NCBI GenBank assembly: GCA_964604165.1
Contig: CAZRYF010000005.1
Coordinates: 1-64,000, forward strand
DNA from: JAYZDK01 sp964604165
GTDB lineage: Bacteria; Myxococcota_A; UBA796; CAJQPC01
Length of the DNA stretch: 64,000 nucleotides
Direction: 5' to 3'
Below, piece after piece: positions 26,362-34,204 of this stretch; the first letter of the stretch is position 1; each line of letters opens with the position of its first letter. Below the pieces are notes generated by a model. The model was not told the DNA's origin. It was given only the letters and a program-made list of their open reading frames with translations, and did no database searches. The position numbers and the translations under genes are program-made.

Positions 26362-26377
26362 AGCAAGTTCCATGCCA
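26362..26377 (-). promoter_or_regulatory. Sigma-54 (RpoN) -24/-12 promoter, leftward
   Basis: On the minus strand this reads TGGCATGGAACTTGCT against consensus TGGCACGNNNNTTGCW: one mismatch, with GG and GC exactly 12 bp apart. Predicted start near 26351, giving a ~60-nt leader for the transglutaminase-like lipoprotein at 26291. It is the mirror of the promoter at 26393. Confidence 0.75.
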
Positions 26378-26392
26378 GCGCTTATACAGAAC

Positions 26393-26408
26393 TGGCACGG
26401 AACATGCA
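26393..26408 (+). promoter_or_regulatory. Sigma-54 (RpoN) -24/-12 promoter, rightward
   Basis: TGGCACGGAACATGCA matches TGGCACGNNNNTTGCW with one mismatch (A for the first T of TTGC). GG at 26394-26395 and GC at 26406-26407 are 12 bp apart. Predicted start near 26418, ~70 nt before the ATG at 26491. It should drive the seven-gene operon. Its -24 half and that of the leftward promoter form an 11-bp inverted repeat (26368-26378 and 26392-26402, 10 of 11 paired). Confidence 0.75.
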
Positions 26409-26490
26409 ATGGCTTTCTTTTGTTTTTTGGATTCGACGAAATCTGTTGTGGTGGGCCTGAGGCGCGGCGTGTTTGGGATAGGGGGCGACC

Positions 26491-27198
26491 ATGGGCCGAA
26501 TCCGCTTCCATTTTGTTGCCGTGTTCGTGCTTCTGCATGGCCTGGCGATCACGCTCGCCGCGCTTCCTGCGCCGGTGGGGGCCATGCGCCGTGCGGAGTG
26601 GGCAGAGCCCACGGTCCAGGATGAAATCCAGCTTTGGACCGACAGGCTGAACGAGTGGGGGGTGGAGCTTACCGCCGCAGAGCTTGAAGAGAGAATCTGG
26701 CAATTTGCCCGGAAATGGCTGGGCGCAAGGCGTGCGCTCCTGGAGCCTTTTGACCCCTACTTCAAGTACTGTGGGACCTACCAGTCCTGGCGTATGTTCG
26801 TGGCCCCCCATCGCTATCCTTCACGCTTGGTGGTGGATTTGAAGGTGGAAGGGGAGTGGGTCCCCCTCTACCGGGGACGGGACCCGGAGCTGAACTGGCA
26901 CGCGGACTGGTTTGACCATGACCGCATGCGAAGTGTGGTCTTTCGCTTTGGTTGGAAGTCCTATCAGCGCACCTACAACAAGTTTGCGCACTGGCTGGCC
27001 GATCGGGCGGCGGAGGAGTTTCCAGAAGCCACGCACTTGCGGGTGCGTTTGCACAAGGTCCGCACGCGGTCTCCGGAGGAGGTTCGCCAGGGAAGCGAGC
27101 CGGTGGGGGTCTACAAGTCGGTGCGGGTGATCGCGCTTTGGGATGTGCAGCCTGCCCCTGCCCCTGCCCCTGCCCCTGCCCTGGGAGAGACCCCGTGA
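26491..27198 (+). CDS. Membrane-anchored protein partnered with HTTM protein (235 aa)
   Basis: First gene after the rightward sigma-54 promoter. The N-terminus (HFVAVFVLLHGLAITLAALP) is one membrane anchor or uncleaved signal. The rest is a periplasm-facing domain with YQSWRMFVAPHRYPSRLVVDLKVEGEWVPLYRG, in which a W-x-MF-x-P segment precedes a beta-sandwich. This pattern is seen in small proteins encoded next to bacterial HTTM genes (DUF5819-like); I cannot confirm the family. The charged helical middle (YNKFAHWLADRAAEEFPEA) is followed by a beta pair and a Pro-Ala tail encoded by a hexanucleotide repeat. Its stop TGA overlaps the GTG of the HTTM gene (GTGA), so the two are translationally coupled and probably form a membrane complex. 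No catalytic residues are recognisable. Confidence 0.7.
   Translation: MGRIRFHFVAVFVLLHGLAITLAALPAPVGAMRRAEWAEPTVQDEIQLWTDRLNEWGVELTAAELEERIWQFARKWLGARRALLEPFDPYFKYCGTYQSWRMFVAPHRYPSRLVVDLKVEGEWVPLYRGRDPELNWHADWFDHDRMRSVVFRFGWKSYQRTYNKFAHWLADRAAEEFPEATHLRVRLHKVRTRSPEEVRQGSEPVGVYKSVRVIALWDVQPAPAPAPAPALGETP
27151..27180. repeat. Five hexanucleotide repeats (CCTGCC)
   Basis: CCTGCC repeated five times encodes a (Pro-Ala)5 tail at the end of the gene at 26491. The 6-bp unit keeps the frame if copy number slips. Confidence 0.7.
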
Positions 27199-28178
27199 AG
27201 GCCTGGAACAAGTGGCGAGCGTGTATGGAGGCCAGGGAGCCCGCGGAGGGGCTCGCCCTCTTCCGCGTGGCGGTGGGGTTGTGTGTGTTGTACGCCCTGC
27301 TCTCGGTGTTGGCGCCGGGTCTGGAGCCAGTGATCTGGCGTGACGTGTCCGAAGGGGGCTACCTGGATCTCCATCGGGGCCCCTGGCTGGTGGATCTGCT
27401 GGGGGGGCCGGCAAAGGCGACCCTTCGCGGGCTCCTGGGGGTCGCGTTGGTAGGTGGGGTGGGGATGGTGCTTGGCTTTGGAGGAAGGGTGACTGCCTTT
27501 CTCACCTTGCAGGCCTTTCAGGCAGTCACAGACTTGAATCCCCAAGCTGGGGGCAGCTACGACTACCTTCTGGACAATGCCTTGTGGCTGCTGGTCTTGG
27601 GGGGGGGGACCCAGACGCTCTCGGTGGATGCGCGGCTCGGGACGGGATCCTGGCGGCCTGTGGCCACGGTCGCCAGCTGGACCCGGTGGTTGGTTCTTTA
27701 CCAGTTGGTGCTGGTGTACGGGTCCACCGGTCTTCACAAGGTCTCAGCCTATTGGACCCCGGCCGGTGGGTTCTCCGCCTTGTATTACACACTTCAGCAG
27801 CCAAGCTGGCACCGCTTCGACATGTCGTGGATTGCCTATGTCTATCCACTCACGCAGGTGGCCACGGCTGCAACATGGGTGTTCGAGCTGACGGCGCCCC
27901 TGCTGCTATGGGTCTTGTGGATGCAAGGCCGGCCCGCGGATGTTTCCCCTTGGGGGGAGCGCTTGCGCAGAGTGCGGATGCGCCGGCTGTGGGTCTCCTT
28001 TGGTGTCACCCTGCACTTGAGCGTCTTTCTGCTCATGGAGGTGGGGCCCTTTACCTGGATCACCCTGGCGTACTACCTCCCCATCGCCCGGGGGGATGAG
28101 TGGAATTCCCTGGTGAATTGGGTTCAACAGCGACTCTTTGGTTCAAGAGTCGGGGATTCCAATGTGCAATTAGGGTAG
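27195..28178 (+). CDS. HTTM (vitamin K-dependent gamma-carboxylase-like) membrane protein (327 aa)
   Basis: GTG 27195 overlaps the upstream stop; the frame is open further back only as a shadow of the upstream gene. The protein has about six to eight hydrophobic segments and resembles the HTTM family (PF05090 clan), bacterial membrane relatives of vertebrate gamma-glutamyl carboxylase. Diagnostic segments are LFRVAVGLCVLYALLSV near the N-terminus, DYLLDNALWLLVLGG, and VYGSTGLHKVSAYWTPAGGF. The last matches the family's Y-x-GxxK...W-x-G-x-A-L core. A late segment is THLSVFLLMEVGPFTW-like (LHLSVFLLMEVGPF). At 327 aa it is the membrane module only, without the long C-terminal domains of the eukaryotic enzyme. 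Most bacterial HTTM proteins have no known substrate. The next gene starts one base after its stop. Confidence 0.8.
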   Translation: MKAWNKWRACMEAREPAEGLALFRVAVGLCVLYALLSVLAPGLEPVIWRDVSEGGYLDLHRGPWLVDLLGGPAKATLRGLLGVALVGGVGMVLGFGGRVTAFLTLQAFQAVTDLNPQAGGSYDYLLDNALWLLVLGGGTQTLSVDARLGTGSWRPVATVASWTRWLVLYQLVLVYGSTGLHKVSAYWTPAGGFSALYYTLQQPSWHRFDMSWIAYVYPLTQVATAATWVFELTAPLLLWVLWMQGRPADVSPWGERLRRVRMRRLWVSFGVTLHLSVFLLMEVGPFTWITLAYYLPIARGDEWNSLVNWVQQRLFGSRVGDSNVQLG

Positions 28179-28179
28179 G

Positions 28180-30318
28180 ATGAACGTGGCACAAAACGTC
28201 CCGAGGCTTCATGCAATGAAAGAAGGACTCTTTCCACGGCTTTCGGACGAGGTGGTTGTGCGGGGTTTTCGCGAGAAAATCCTGGTGCACCACGTACGCT
28301 TTGGCACTCAGCTTCAGGCCAACACTGACCACCTCGCGGTGCTGGAGAGCATGAACGGCCAGCACTCCATTGAAGACATGGAGTCTATTCTTGTAGAGGC
28401 TCGTGGCACGGTGGCCTACCAGGAGCTTGCCGTGCTCCTGTACCAGCTCTGGGATCGTGGGATGCTGGAGAACGAAGAAGAAGTTCGGGTGGCTCTCTTT
28501 GAGCACCACAAGCACCGCACTCTGGACCGGGCGCTTGCCTGGCGGCGGGTTCGAGCCCTCTTTGGTTGGTCCATGTACTTTCGGGCTGCCTCCACGATGC
28601 TGTCCACCCTGGCACCTCTTGGGAGTGCGCTCTGCTCGACCTTGTTCTACGGCCTTGCAGCGGGCTTGTTCTTGGGGGGCTGGGTGGTTGTGGGACAGGG
28701 AGGGGTCGAGCTCCCGGACGCCCTCTTTCTCCAGGAGATTCCCGGACAGAAAAGAGGTGGTTCTTGGGTCCTCGGGTTCGCCAATGTGTACACGGCTGCA
28801 GTCTTGGTGTTGTCCCTGCGGGGCCTTGCTCGTGCGGCGATTCTCTCCGGGCCGGGAAACGGCCTGAAAGGAGCGGGGCTGCGCTGGAGCGCGGGTGTCA
28901 TCTATCTGGACGTGGATGACCGGGAAGCCTTCCATCTGCCCCGCAACCTGAACCTGCGCTTTGGGCTCACGGGGCTTGCGGTGCCAGCCATGTGCGGAGG
29001 CCTCTTTGCCATGTTGGCTTCCGCTGGTATGGGATCCTGGTTGGCGGCCTGGACAGGGGCAGCCTGGCTGATTCTGTTCTTGGATCTCTGTCCATTCTTG
29101 CCCACCGACGGCGCCCGTTTGGTGGAGGTGCTGACCTCAGTCAACCGACAGCGCTACCGTGTACGCACCTTCATTCGAAGGCGGCTGGTGAAGGGGCTTG
29201 CCAAGGAAGGCGAGCCGGGAATGGGGGCGTTTCGGGTGGTTGCGAGCTGCTGGATCCTCTGGTTCATGACAGCGCTGCAGATCTTCAGCGACTTCTTTCT
29301 TGGGCAGATTTACGCCTTGCAGTTGACGCTGATGGGGGAGGCCGGTGGACTGGAAATGGCGGTAGGAGGCTTTCTCTTTGTCTACCTGTTGGTGTTGGTC
29401 GCAACGTTGCTTTCGATCGGGGCTTGGTTTCTGGTGAGTTTTGCCCTGCAGGTCTTTGAGGGGGAGCGACAGTCCAAGCCCCACCAGCGCCAGGAAGCCT
29501 CGGCCCTGGGCGACGAGGCTCGACGTGCGGTCTTGAAGACCCTCTCGGATGTGGAGCTGGTGAAGAATGTGAGCGAAGACACCTTGAACAAGCTGGTCGA
29601 TCACATGGATCATCTGCACTTCAAGGCTGGCGCTTGGATTCATCGGGCCAAAGTAGAGGGGGATCGGCTCTACTGGGTACAGAGTGGCCGGGTGGACTTG
29701 TTGTTGCCGAAATTTGAAGGGGGACATGACTTTGTGGCCAGTCTCGGCATGGGGGAGAACTTTGGCGCCATGGATAAGCTGGGCCTGGGGAGTCCCCATG
29801 ATGCACGGGCAGCCAAGGAGACCCAGGTGCTCGCCCTGGATGTCCAGGCTTTGGAGCACGTTTTGTCGGTGGACACTGAAGGAGCCGGCCGCGTCAAGGA
29901 GAACCTGGACCTTGCGGTCTTTCTGGATGGGATTCCCGAAATGGCTGGACTGGGAAACTCAGGGCGCTTGAGTCTGGCCGGAAAGGTGGAGATTCGAGAG
30001 GTTGAAGAAGGTGAGCACATCGTCCAGGAGGGAGAGGCGGCCGACTGCTTGTACCTGATTCGCGATGGCCAGTGCGTGGTGTGGCGAAAGGGTGATGATG
30101 GAAGCGAGGAGGTGCTGGCCAAGCTCGGGCCGGGCCAAACCTTCGGCGAGATCGGGTTGCTCTTTCAGAAACCTCGAAGCGCCACTGTCACCTGTCTGGA
30201 GCCCACCACGGTGATTGAGGTGTCTCGCGGGGCTCTGGACCAGGCTCTTAGACAGTCCTTTCATGTGGGCCTCGCCCTGGAGAGGCTTGCCAGCATTCGA
30301 TTGGAGGGTGCAGCATGA
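28180..30318 (+). CDS. PqqD-like / degenerate M50 membrane / double cNMP-domain protein (712 aa)
   Basis: Three parts. Residues ~30-105 look like a PqqD/RRE-type winged helix (QANTDHLAVLESMNGQHSIEDMESILVEA...LYQLWDRGMLE). Residues ~125-420 are a multi-pass region resembling peptide zinc metalloproteases of family M50; WLILFLDLCPFLPTDGARLVEVL matches the late NxxPxxxxDGY motif, but no HExxH occurs where expected (LRGLARAAILSG instead), so it is probably not a protease. Residues ~455-575 and ~590-705 are two cNMP-binding domains. The second has an intact phosphate cassette (FGEIGLLFQKPRSATV, with the binding Arg); the first is degenerate. It could couple cyclic nucleotide to export or handling of a peptide or lipid at the inner membrane. 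ATG 28180 follows the upstream stop by one base; ATG 28216 is a possible alternative. Overlaps the next gene as ATGA. Confidence 0.75.
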   Translation: MNVAQNVPRLHAMKEGLFPRLSDEVVVRGFREKILVHHVRFGTQLQANTDHLAVLESMNGQHSIEDMESILVEARGTVAYQELAVLLYQLWDRGMLENEEEVRVALFEHHKHRTLDRALAWRRVRALFGWSMYFRAASTMLSTLAPLGSALCSTLFYGLAAGLFLGGWVVVGQGGVELPDALFLQEIPGQKRGGSWVLGFANVYTAAVLVLSLRGLARAAILSGPGNGLKGAGLRWSAGVIYLDVDDREAFHLPRNLNLRFGLTGLAVPAMCGGLFAMLASAGMGSWLAAWTGAAWLILFLDLCPFLPTDGARLVEVLTSVNRQRYRVRTFIRRRLVKGLAKEGEPGMGAFRVVASCWILWFMTALQIFSDFFLGQIYALQLTLMGEAGGLEMAVGGFLFVYLLVLVATLLSIGAWFLVSFALQVFEGERQSKPHQRQEASALGDEARRAVLKTLSDVELVKNVSEDTLNKLVDHMDHLHFKAGAWIHRAKVEGDRLYWVQSGRVDLLLPKFEGGHDFVASLGMGENFGAMDKLGLGSPHDARAAKETQVLALDVQALEHVLSVDTEGAGRVKENLDLAVFLDGIPEMAGLGNSGRLSLAGKVEIREVEEGEHIVQEGEAADCLYLIRDGQCVVWRKGDDGSEEVLAKLGPGQTFGEIGLLFQKPRSATVTCLEPTTVIEVSRGALDQALRQSFHVGLALERLASIRLEGAA

Positions 30319-30701
30319 CCCTGACCCAACTCTTGCCCTTGTTGACCGCGGCCGGTGTCGGCGCCACGCAACAAGAAGAGATCCTGGCCATGATCGAGAC
30401 ACCCATCGACATCGCGCGGGTGGCGGCCGTTCAGGCCGAGTTGTCCAACATCAAGAAGCTCGTGCGGCTCGACATGATCACGGACAACCTGCCTCGGAAC
30501 TTTGAGCGACAATTCTCGGACTACGTGCGCAAGTACATGGAGTCCGAGGGGCGCGACACCTCCATTGATTTCTGGGGAAACCCCTACCAGGTGGCCGAGT
30601 ACGACGACGAGTTCCAGTTCTGGTCTTATGGCCCGGATGGTATTGATGACACCGAGGATGACGTCTGGACGTCCTTGAAGAAGCAGGACTTTACCCTCTG
30701 A
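30315..30701 (+). CDS. Soluble T2SSG (GspG) C-terminal-like protein (128 aa)
   Basis: ATG overlaps the upstream stop (ATGA). The C-terminal ~45 residues carry the hallmark of the type II secretion major-pseudopilin domain (PF08334): DFWGNPYQVAEYDD...FWSYGPDGIDDTEDDVW, i.e. the D-x-WGNPY motif and the acidic SxGPDGxxxTxDD calcium loop. The N-terminal part is helical (QQEEILAMIETPIDIARVAAVQ; LPRNFERQFSDYVRKYM). No prepilin peptidase cleavage motif (GFTLxE) or long hydrophobic N-terminal helix is present, so it would not assemble as a normal pseudopilin and is probably cytoplasmic. Its role beside a cNMP-gated membrane protein is unknown. Confidence 0.7.
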   Translation: MTLTQLLPLLTAAGVGATQQEEILAMIETPIDIARVAAVQAELSNIKKLVRLDMITDNLPRNFERQFSDYVRKYMESEGRDTSIDFWGNPYQVAEYDDEFQFWSYGPDGIDDTEDDVWTSLKKQDFTL

Positions 30702-31822
30702 ACCGCAGAAGTCCCCGCCGGAGGAGGCGTCTCTTTCGGCTGGCCATCTCCTGGGTACCCCTGGTGGTGCTTGGGGTTTCTGTGGAGCTGGGGGTTCGGC
30801 TGTTTGGGTGGGTGCCCGCGCCGGGCCCGCCCGCTGAAGGGGTGCCCCTTTCGGCCCACCCGACCCGCATGTGGGCCTTGTCCCCAGGGGCTTTTCACCA
30901 ACATGGTGCTGAGTATGCCGTAGGAGAAAATGGGCTGCGAAAAGTCGAGGAGGAGGGTGCGCCCCACCGGGTGTTGACCCTTGGGGATTCTTCGGTATTT
31001 GGCCATGGCGTCTCCGACGACGACACCCTGCACTGGGCCCTCGGGGAGGCACTGGAAGAAGCCGGGGTCTCTGTGGACGTGCTTTGCGGCGGAATCCCCG
31101 GCTATTCAACCTTGCAGACCCAGGTGCTGCTGGAGGAGGTTGGCTGGGGCCTCTCCCCGGAACTTCTTGTGGTTGGAAGCCTTTGGAGCGACAACCATTA
31201 CGACTTTTTCGAGGATGCTGCCTGGATGGAGGCGCTCGCTCGTCCCGCGTGGCGGCTGGAGTTTTTGTTGGATCGAAGCCACGCCTGGCGGTGGTTGCGG
31301 AGAGGGACGGTGTCGCCGGAAGAGTCCGAGAGCAGAGAGATCGAGGCCAAGATCGGATGGATTCGATCGCCGTACTCGACCCAGGGCCGGCGGGTGGCAC
31401 TTACCCGGTACGCGCGGGCTTTAGACGAGATTCTCTTGGAAGCGGCAAAGAGAAACGTTGGCGTGGTGGTGCTTGCACCCTCCAACCGGGTCCGACTTCG
31501 CCGAGACCGGGGGCCGCATCCGTGGGACGACTACTTTGCCGTCATGGAGAGAGTGGCCAGCCGACGGGGGGCGTTGTGGGTGGATGCGGTGGACGGCCTG
31601 CTGTCTGCGGAATTGAAACCTGAACAGGCTTTTTTGGATGAAATGCACCCCACGGGCGATGGGAACCGGGCAATCGCCGCCGAGCTGGCCCAGGGCCTGG
31701 CAAAGGCAGGGTGGCCAGCATCGTCGCTGGTTCCAAATGGGACCTTGCCGCTCTTTGATGAACCCCTGGAGGACACATGGATACTGGGTGGTTCCGGTGC
31801 GGGTGATAGGGTGCGGCCATGA
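30698..31822 (+). CDS. SGNH/GDSL-fold hydrolase, membrane-anchored, putative CTG start (374 aa)
   Basis: Resembles the SGNH hydrolase superfamily: block I LTLGDSSVFGHGV (nucleophile Ser in GDS), block II with Gly in CGGIPGYSTLQTQ, block III with Asn in GSLWSDNHYDF, and block V EMHPTGDGNRAIA with the catalytic His. Members hydrolyse or transfer acyl groups on polysaccharides. The frame has GTG codons at 30761 and 30764, but starting there removes the basic N-terminus of a membrane anchor. The frame continues back to CTG 30698 (CTGA overlap with the upstream stop; AGGA 8-9 nt upstream), giving a 10-residue basic head (LNRRSPRRRRR...) followed by AISWVPLVVLGVSVELG. That is the same layout as the SGNH gene at 32498, so the CTG start is proposed with moderate confidence. 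The stop overlaps the next ATG. Confidence 0.75.
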   Translation: MNRRSPRRRRRLFRLAISWVPLVVLGVSVELGVRLFGWVPAPGPPAEGVPLSAHPTRMWALSPGAFHQHGAEYAVGENGLRKVEEEGAPHRVLTLGDSSVFGHGVSDDDTLHWALGEALEEAGVSVDVLCGGIPGYSTLQTQVLLEEVGWGLSPELLVVGSLWSDNHYDFFEDAAWMEALARPAWRLEFLLDRSHAWRWLRRGTVSPEESESREIEAKIGWIRSPYSTQGRRVALTRYARALDEILLEAAKRNVGVVVLAPSNRVRLRRDRGPHPWDDYFAVMERVASRRGALWVDAVDGLLSAELKPEQAFLDEMHPTGDGNRAIAAELAQGLAKAGWPASSLVPNGTLPLFDEPLEDTWILGGSGAGDRVRP

Positions 31823-32466
31823 TCTGGTTCTTGCTGGAAATGGCCTGTGGGTCCGGCATTCGCTGCCCCGAGGACATGGTCGGCGTGGTGGGGGAGAAGG
31901 GGCCGTTCTGCATTCACCAGTACGAGGTGCAGGTGGTGGGGGCCCTGGGAAACCGTGATCAAGGGGCGGGCTTTCCGGATGGTTCCACCCAGGGGACGCC
32001 CCAGGCGAAGAAGGGGGGAACCCCGACCTTGGCCACCTGGTACCAGGCCTTTGCTGTGTGTGTTGGAGCAGGGTTTTCCCTGTGTACCAGCCGCCAATGG
32101 GAAGATGCTTGCGATGGTGTCTCCGGCGCCGGGGGGCGGACTTACCCGACGAAGGGAGACAAGGCCGGGCCGGGTGTGTGCGCCATTGGTGACCGTTCAA
32201 GCTTCGAGAAGGTGCCCCTGGCAAAGTCTGGTGCTTTTCCGGCGTGTCGGACCTCGGAAGGTGTGTACGACCTCATGGGAAACCTCTGGGAGTGGGCCGA
32301 TCCCGGCAAGAAGGATGCTGCGGGGCTGCCCCAGATCGACAAGAGGGGCGGGGGCCACTACGGCGCAGAGGCGGTCCCTTGCACCTATGGATCTCCAGGC
32401 AGCCACGCCCCATCCTTTGATGGAACCATCGGTTTTCGATGCTGTGTTTCCGCCCATGGGGGATGA
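31819..32466 (+). CDS. Formylglycine-generating-enzyme-like (SUMF1/FGE-fold) lipoprotein (215 aa)
   Basis: ATG overlaps the upstream stop (ATGA). The N-terminus MIWFLLEMACGSG reads as a very short lipoprotein signal with lipobox EMAC. The body resembles a compact FGE-sulfatase domain (PF03781): FCIHQYEVQ near the start, a middle segment LCTSRQWEDACDG, the signature GVYDLMGNLWEWA, and the C-terminal GTIGFRCC (family: GFR). Many such proteins are non-catalytic, sugar- or ligand-binding modules. At 215 aa it is short and I see no pair of cysteines positioned as in true formylglycine enzymes, although it is rich in cysteine overall. It lies between two SGNH hydrolases, with the next gene 31 bp downstream. 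Confidence 0.75.
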   Translation: MIWFLLEMACGSGIRCPEDMVGVVGEKGPFCIHQYEVQVVGALGNRDQGAGFPDGSTQGTPQAKKGGTPTLATWYQAFAVCVGAGFSLCTSRQWEDACDGVSGAGGRTYPTKGDKAGPGVCAIGDRSSFEKVPLAKSGAFPACRTSEGVYDLMGNLWEWADPGKKDAAGLPQIDKRGGGHYGAEAVPCTYGSPGSHAPSFDGTIGFRCCVSAHGG

Positions 32467-32497
32467 CGGCTCTCGTCGGCTGTGAAAGGATCCGGGA

Positions 32498-34000
32498 GTG
32501 GCGGAACAACGAACCAAACCCTGGTGGCTGTCGGTCCTCATGTTCTTCCTCTACCTGGCGGTCTTGGAGGGGGGCGCAAGGTTCGTGTTCGGGGACACGC
32601 TGCGGCATGCGGAAGCCCCCCCTGCGCAGTCCAGCGAGAATGCCTCCAACCTGACAGGCAGCCCCTACCTGTTGTGGGAGCTTGAGCCGGGGACTCGCAC
32701 CATGGATGGGGTCCCCGCCAAGATCAATCGGTTTGGAATGCGGGGGGAGGATGTCGCGGTGCCCAAGCCTGAGGGTGTTCGGCGCGTCCTGGTGACCGGG
32801 GACTCTTCGAATTTCGGGTTTCGCGTTTCCGATGAGGAAGTGCTTGTGAGTGTGGTGGTGGAGGCTCTCGGGGGAGAGCGCGCCGGGATTGAGGGAATCA
32901 ATGCATCGGTGCCCGGGTACAGCACCTACCAAACCATCAATTTCCTGGAAATGCGGGCTTGGGACCTGGAGCCTGACGTGGTGGTCATCGGGAATCTCTC
33001 CTCCGACAACAACTTCGATGCTTTCGTGGACAAGGAGCTTCTCGCTTCCTACAGCCGCTTTGAAGATGGCTGGATCGGCTCCCTTCACAACGCCCTCAAG
33101 GTCTCGGCGGTGTACCGGATCCTCGACCACAAGACCCGGGTGACAAAGGGAGTGGATGCAGCGAAGAAGGTGGGGTGGGGGCTTGGAACCGGCTCGCAGA
33201 TCGGCAAGAGGCGGGTGGAGGTCAATGACTTTGCCCGCAACCTGGACCACATGGTGCGGGAGGCGCATGCGCATGGGGCTGAGGCCGTGTTTCTCCTGCC
33301 GGCGGTGAGTCGGGACATGGATCCGGATGTGACCGAACCCGGGGCCTGGGAGTTGTATCGACAGGTGATGCGGGACGCGGCGTTGCGCTTGGGGGTCCCC
33401 ATCCTGGAGCTGCCCGATCTCTTCAAGTCCAGCGGATACGACGCGAGCGAGCTCTTTCTGGATGAGATGCACCCGACCGCCCTGGGGCACCGCATCATCG
33501 GAGAAGCCCTGGCTCGCACCCTGACCCAGTGGAGAAAGGGACAGCCCGGCGAGAGGTCGGGGCTTCGCAAGCCAGGGAATGGGAAGCCCCTCTCCGAGTA
33601 CACCGATCGCTTTCTGTTTGTGGAAGGCAGCGAACAGGCACCGCTCGACGCTCCTGCTCCGTCGGCGGCGGTGGAGTCAGGGGAGTGGCACAAGGTCAAG
33701 GGGGAGATCCACGTGTCCGGCTACGACGGCAAGATTCTCCAGGTGGATGCCCGCAGTCTCGACGCAACGGACCAGCCCGTGGTGGACTCGGAGAAGCTGG
33801 AGGGGCCGGGACCGTTTTTGTTGTCGATTCCCGTGGAGGTGACCCGCGTGGGGCTCGTGGTCTACGTGGATCGAGAGGGGGATGGGCCCAGTGCCCGCGA
33901 CCAACGCTTTGACTTCATGGAGAATCCCCTGGCGGTAACAGGGGCGGTGGAGGGCGTTCAGATCGATCTGGACAAGGGCGGGATTCAGCTTCCTGAGTGA
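32498..34000 (+). CDS. SGNH/GDSL-fold hydrolase, membrane-anchored (500 aa)
   Basis: GTG 32498 has AAAGGA about 8 nt upstream. A single membrane helix (WWLSVLMFFLYLAVLEGGARF) precedes an extracytoplasmic hydrolase. Conserved blocks: VLVTGDSSNFGFRV (nucleophile Ser in GDSS), INASVPGYSTYQTINF (block II), GNLSSDNNFDAF (block III Asn) and DEMHPTALGHRIIG (catalytic Asp/His). The C-terminal ~130 residues form an extra beta-rich domain (GEIHVSGYDGKILQVDARSL...IPVEVTRVGLVVYVDREGDG) absent from the two other SGNH proteins here. It is likely to remove or transfer acyl groups on cell-surface glycans. It ends the sigma-54 operon; about 200 bp follow before the next gene. Confidence 0.8.
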   Translation: MAEQRTKPWWLSVLMFFLYLAVLEGGARFVFGDTLRHAEAPPAQSSENASNLTGSPYLLWELEPGTRTMDGVPAKINRFGMRGEDVAVPKPEGVRRVLVTGDSSNFGFRVSDEEVLVSVVVEALGGERAGIEGINASVPGYSTYQTINFLEMRAWDLEPDVVVIGNLSSDNNFDAFVDKELLASYSRFEDGWIGSLHNALKVSAVYRILDHKTRVTKGVDAAKKVGWGLGTGSQIGKRRVEVNDFARNLDHMVREAHAHGAEAVFLLPAVSRDMDPDVTEPGAWELYRQVMRDAALRLGVPILELPDLFKSSGYDASELFLDEMHPTALGHRIIGEALARTLTQWRKGQPGERSGLRKPGNGKPLSEYTDRFLFVEGSEQAPLDAPAPSAAVESGEWHKVKGEIHVSGYDGKILQVDARSLDATDQPVVDSEKLEGPGPFLLSIPVEVTRVGLVVYVDREGDGPSARDQRFDFMENPLAVTGAVEGVQIDLDKGGIQLPE

Positions 34001-34204
34001 AGCTCTTCCTCGCGGGTCAAGCGGGATCCGTGGGCAGATCTGTGGCGTCCATGTCCGCATGCAGTCGCGCTGGAGGGAGGTTGAGAGAGCGGTCCAGGAA
34101 TCCGACATGCAGCCTTAATGGCCGGGTTTGGGGTGTCGGTCCCGGGGACGGGCGGCCTTGCGGGGACGTGTGCATTGGATAGGGGACAGGCCCGAAGGGA
34201 GCCC

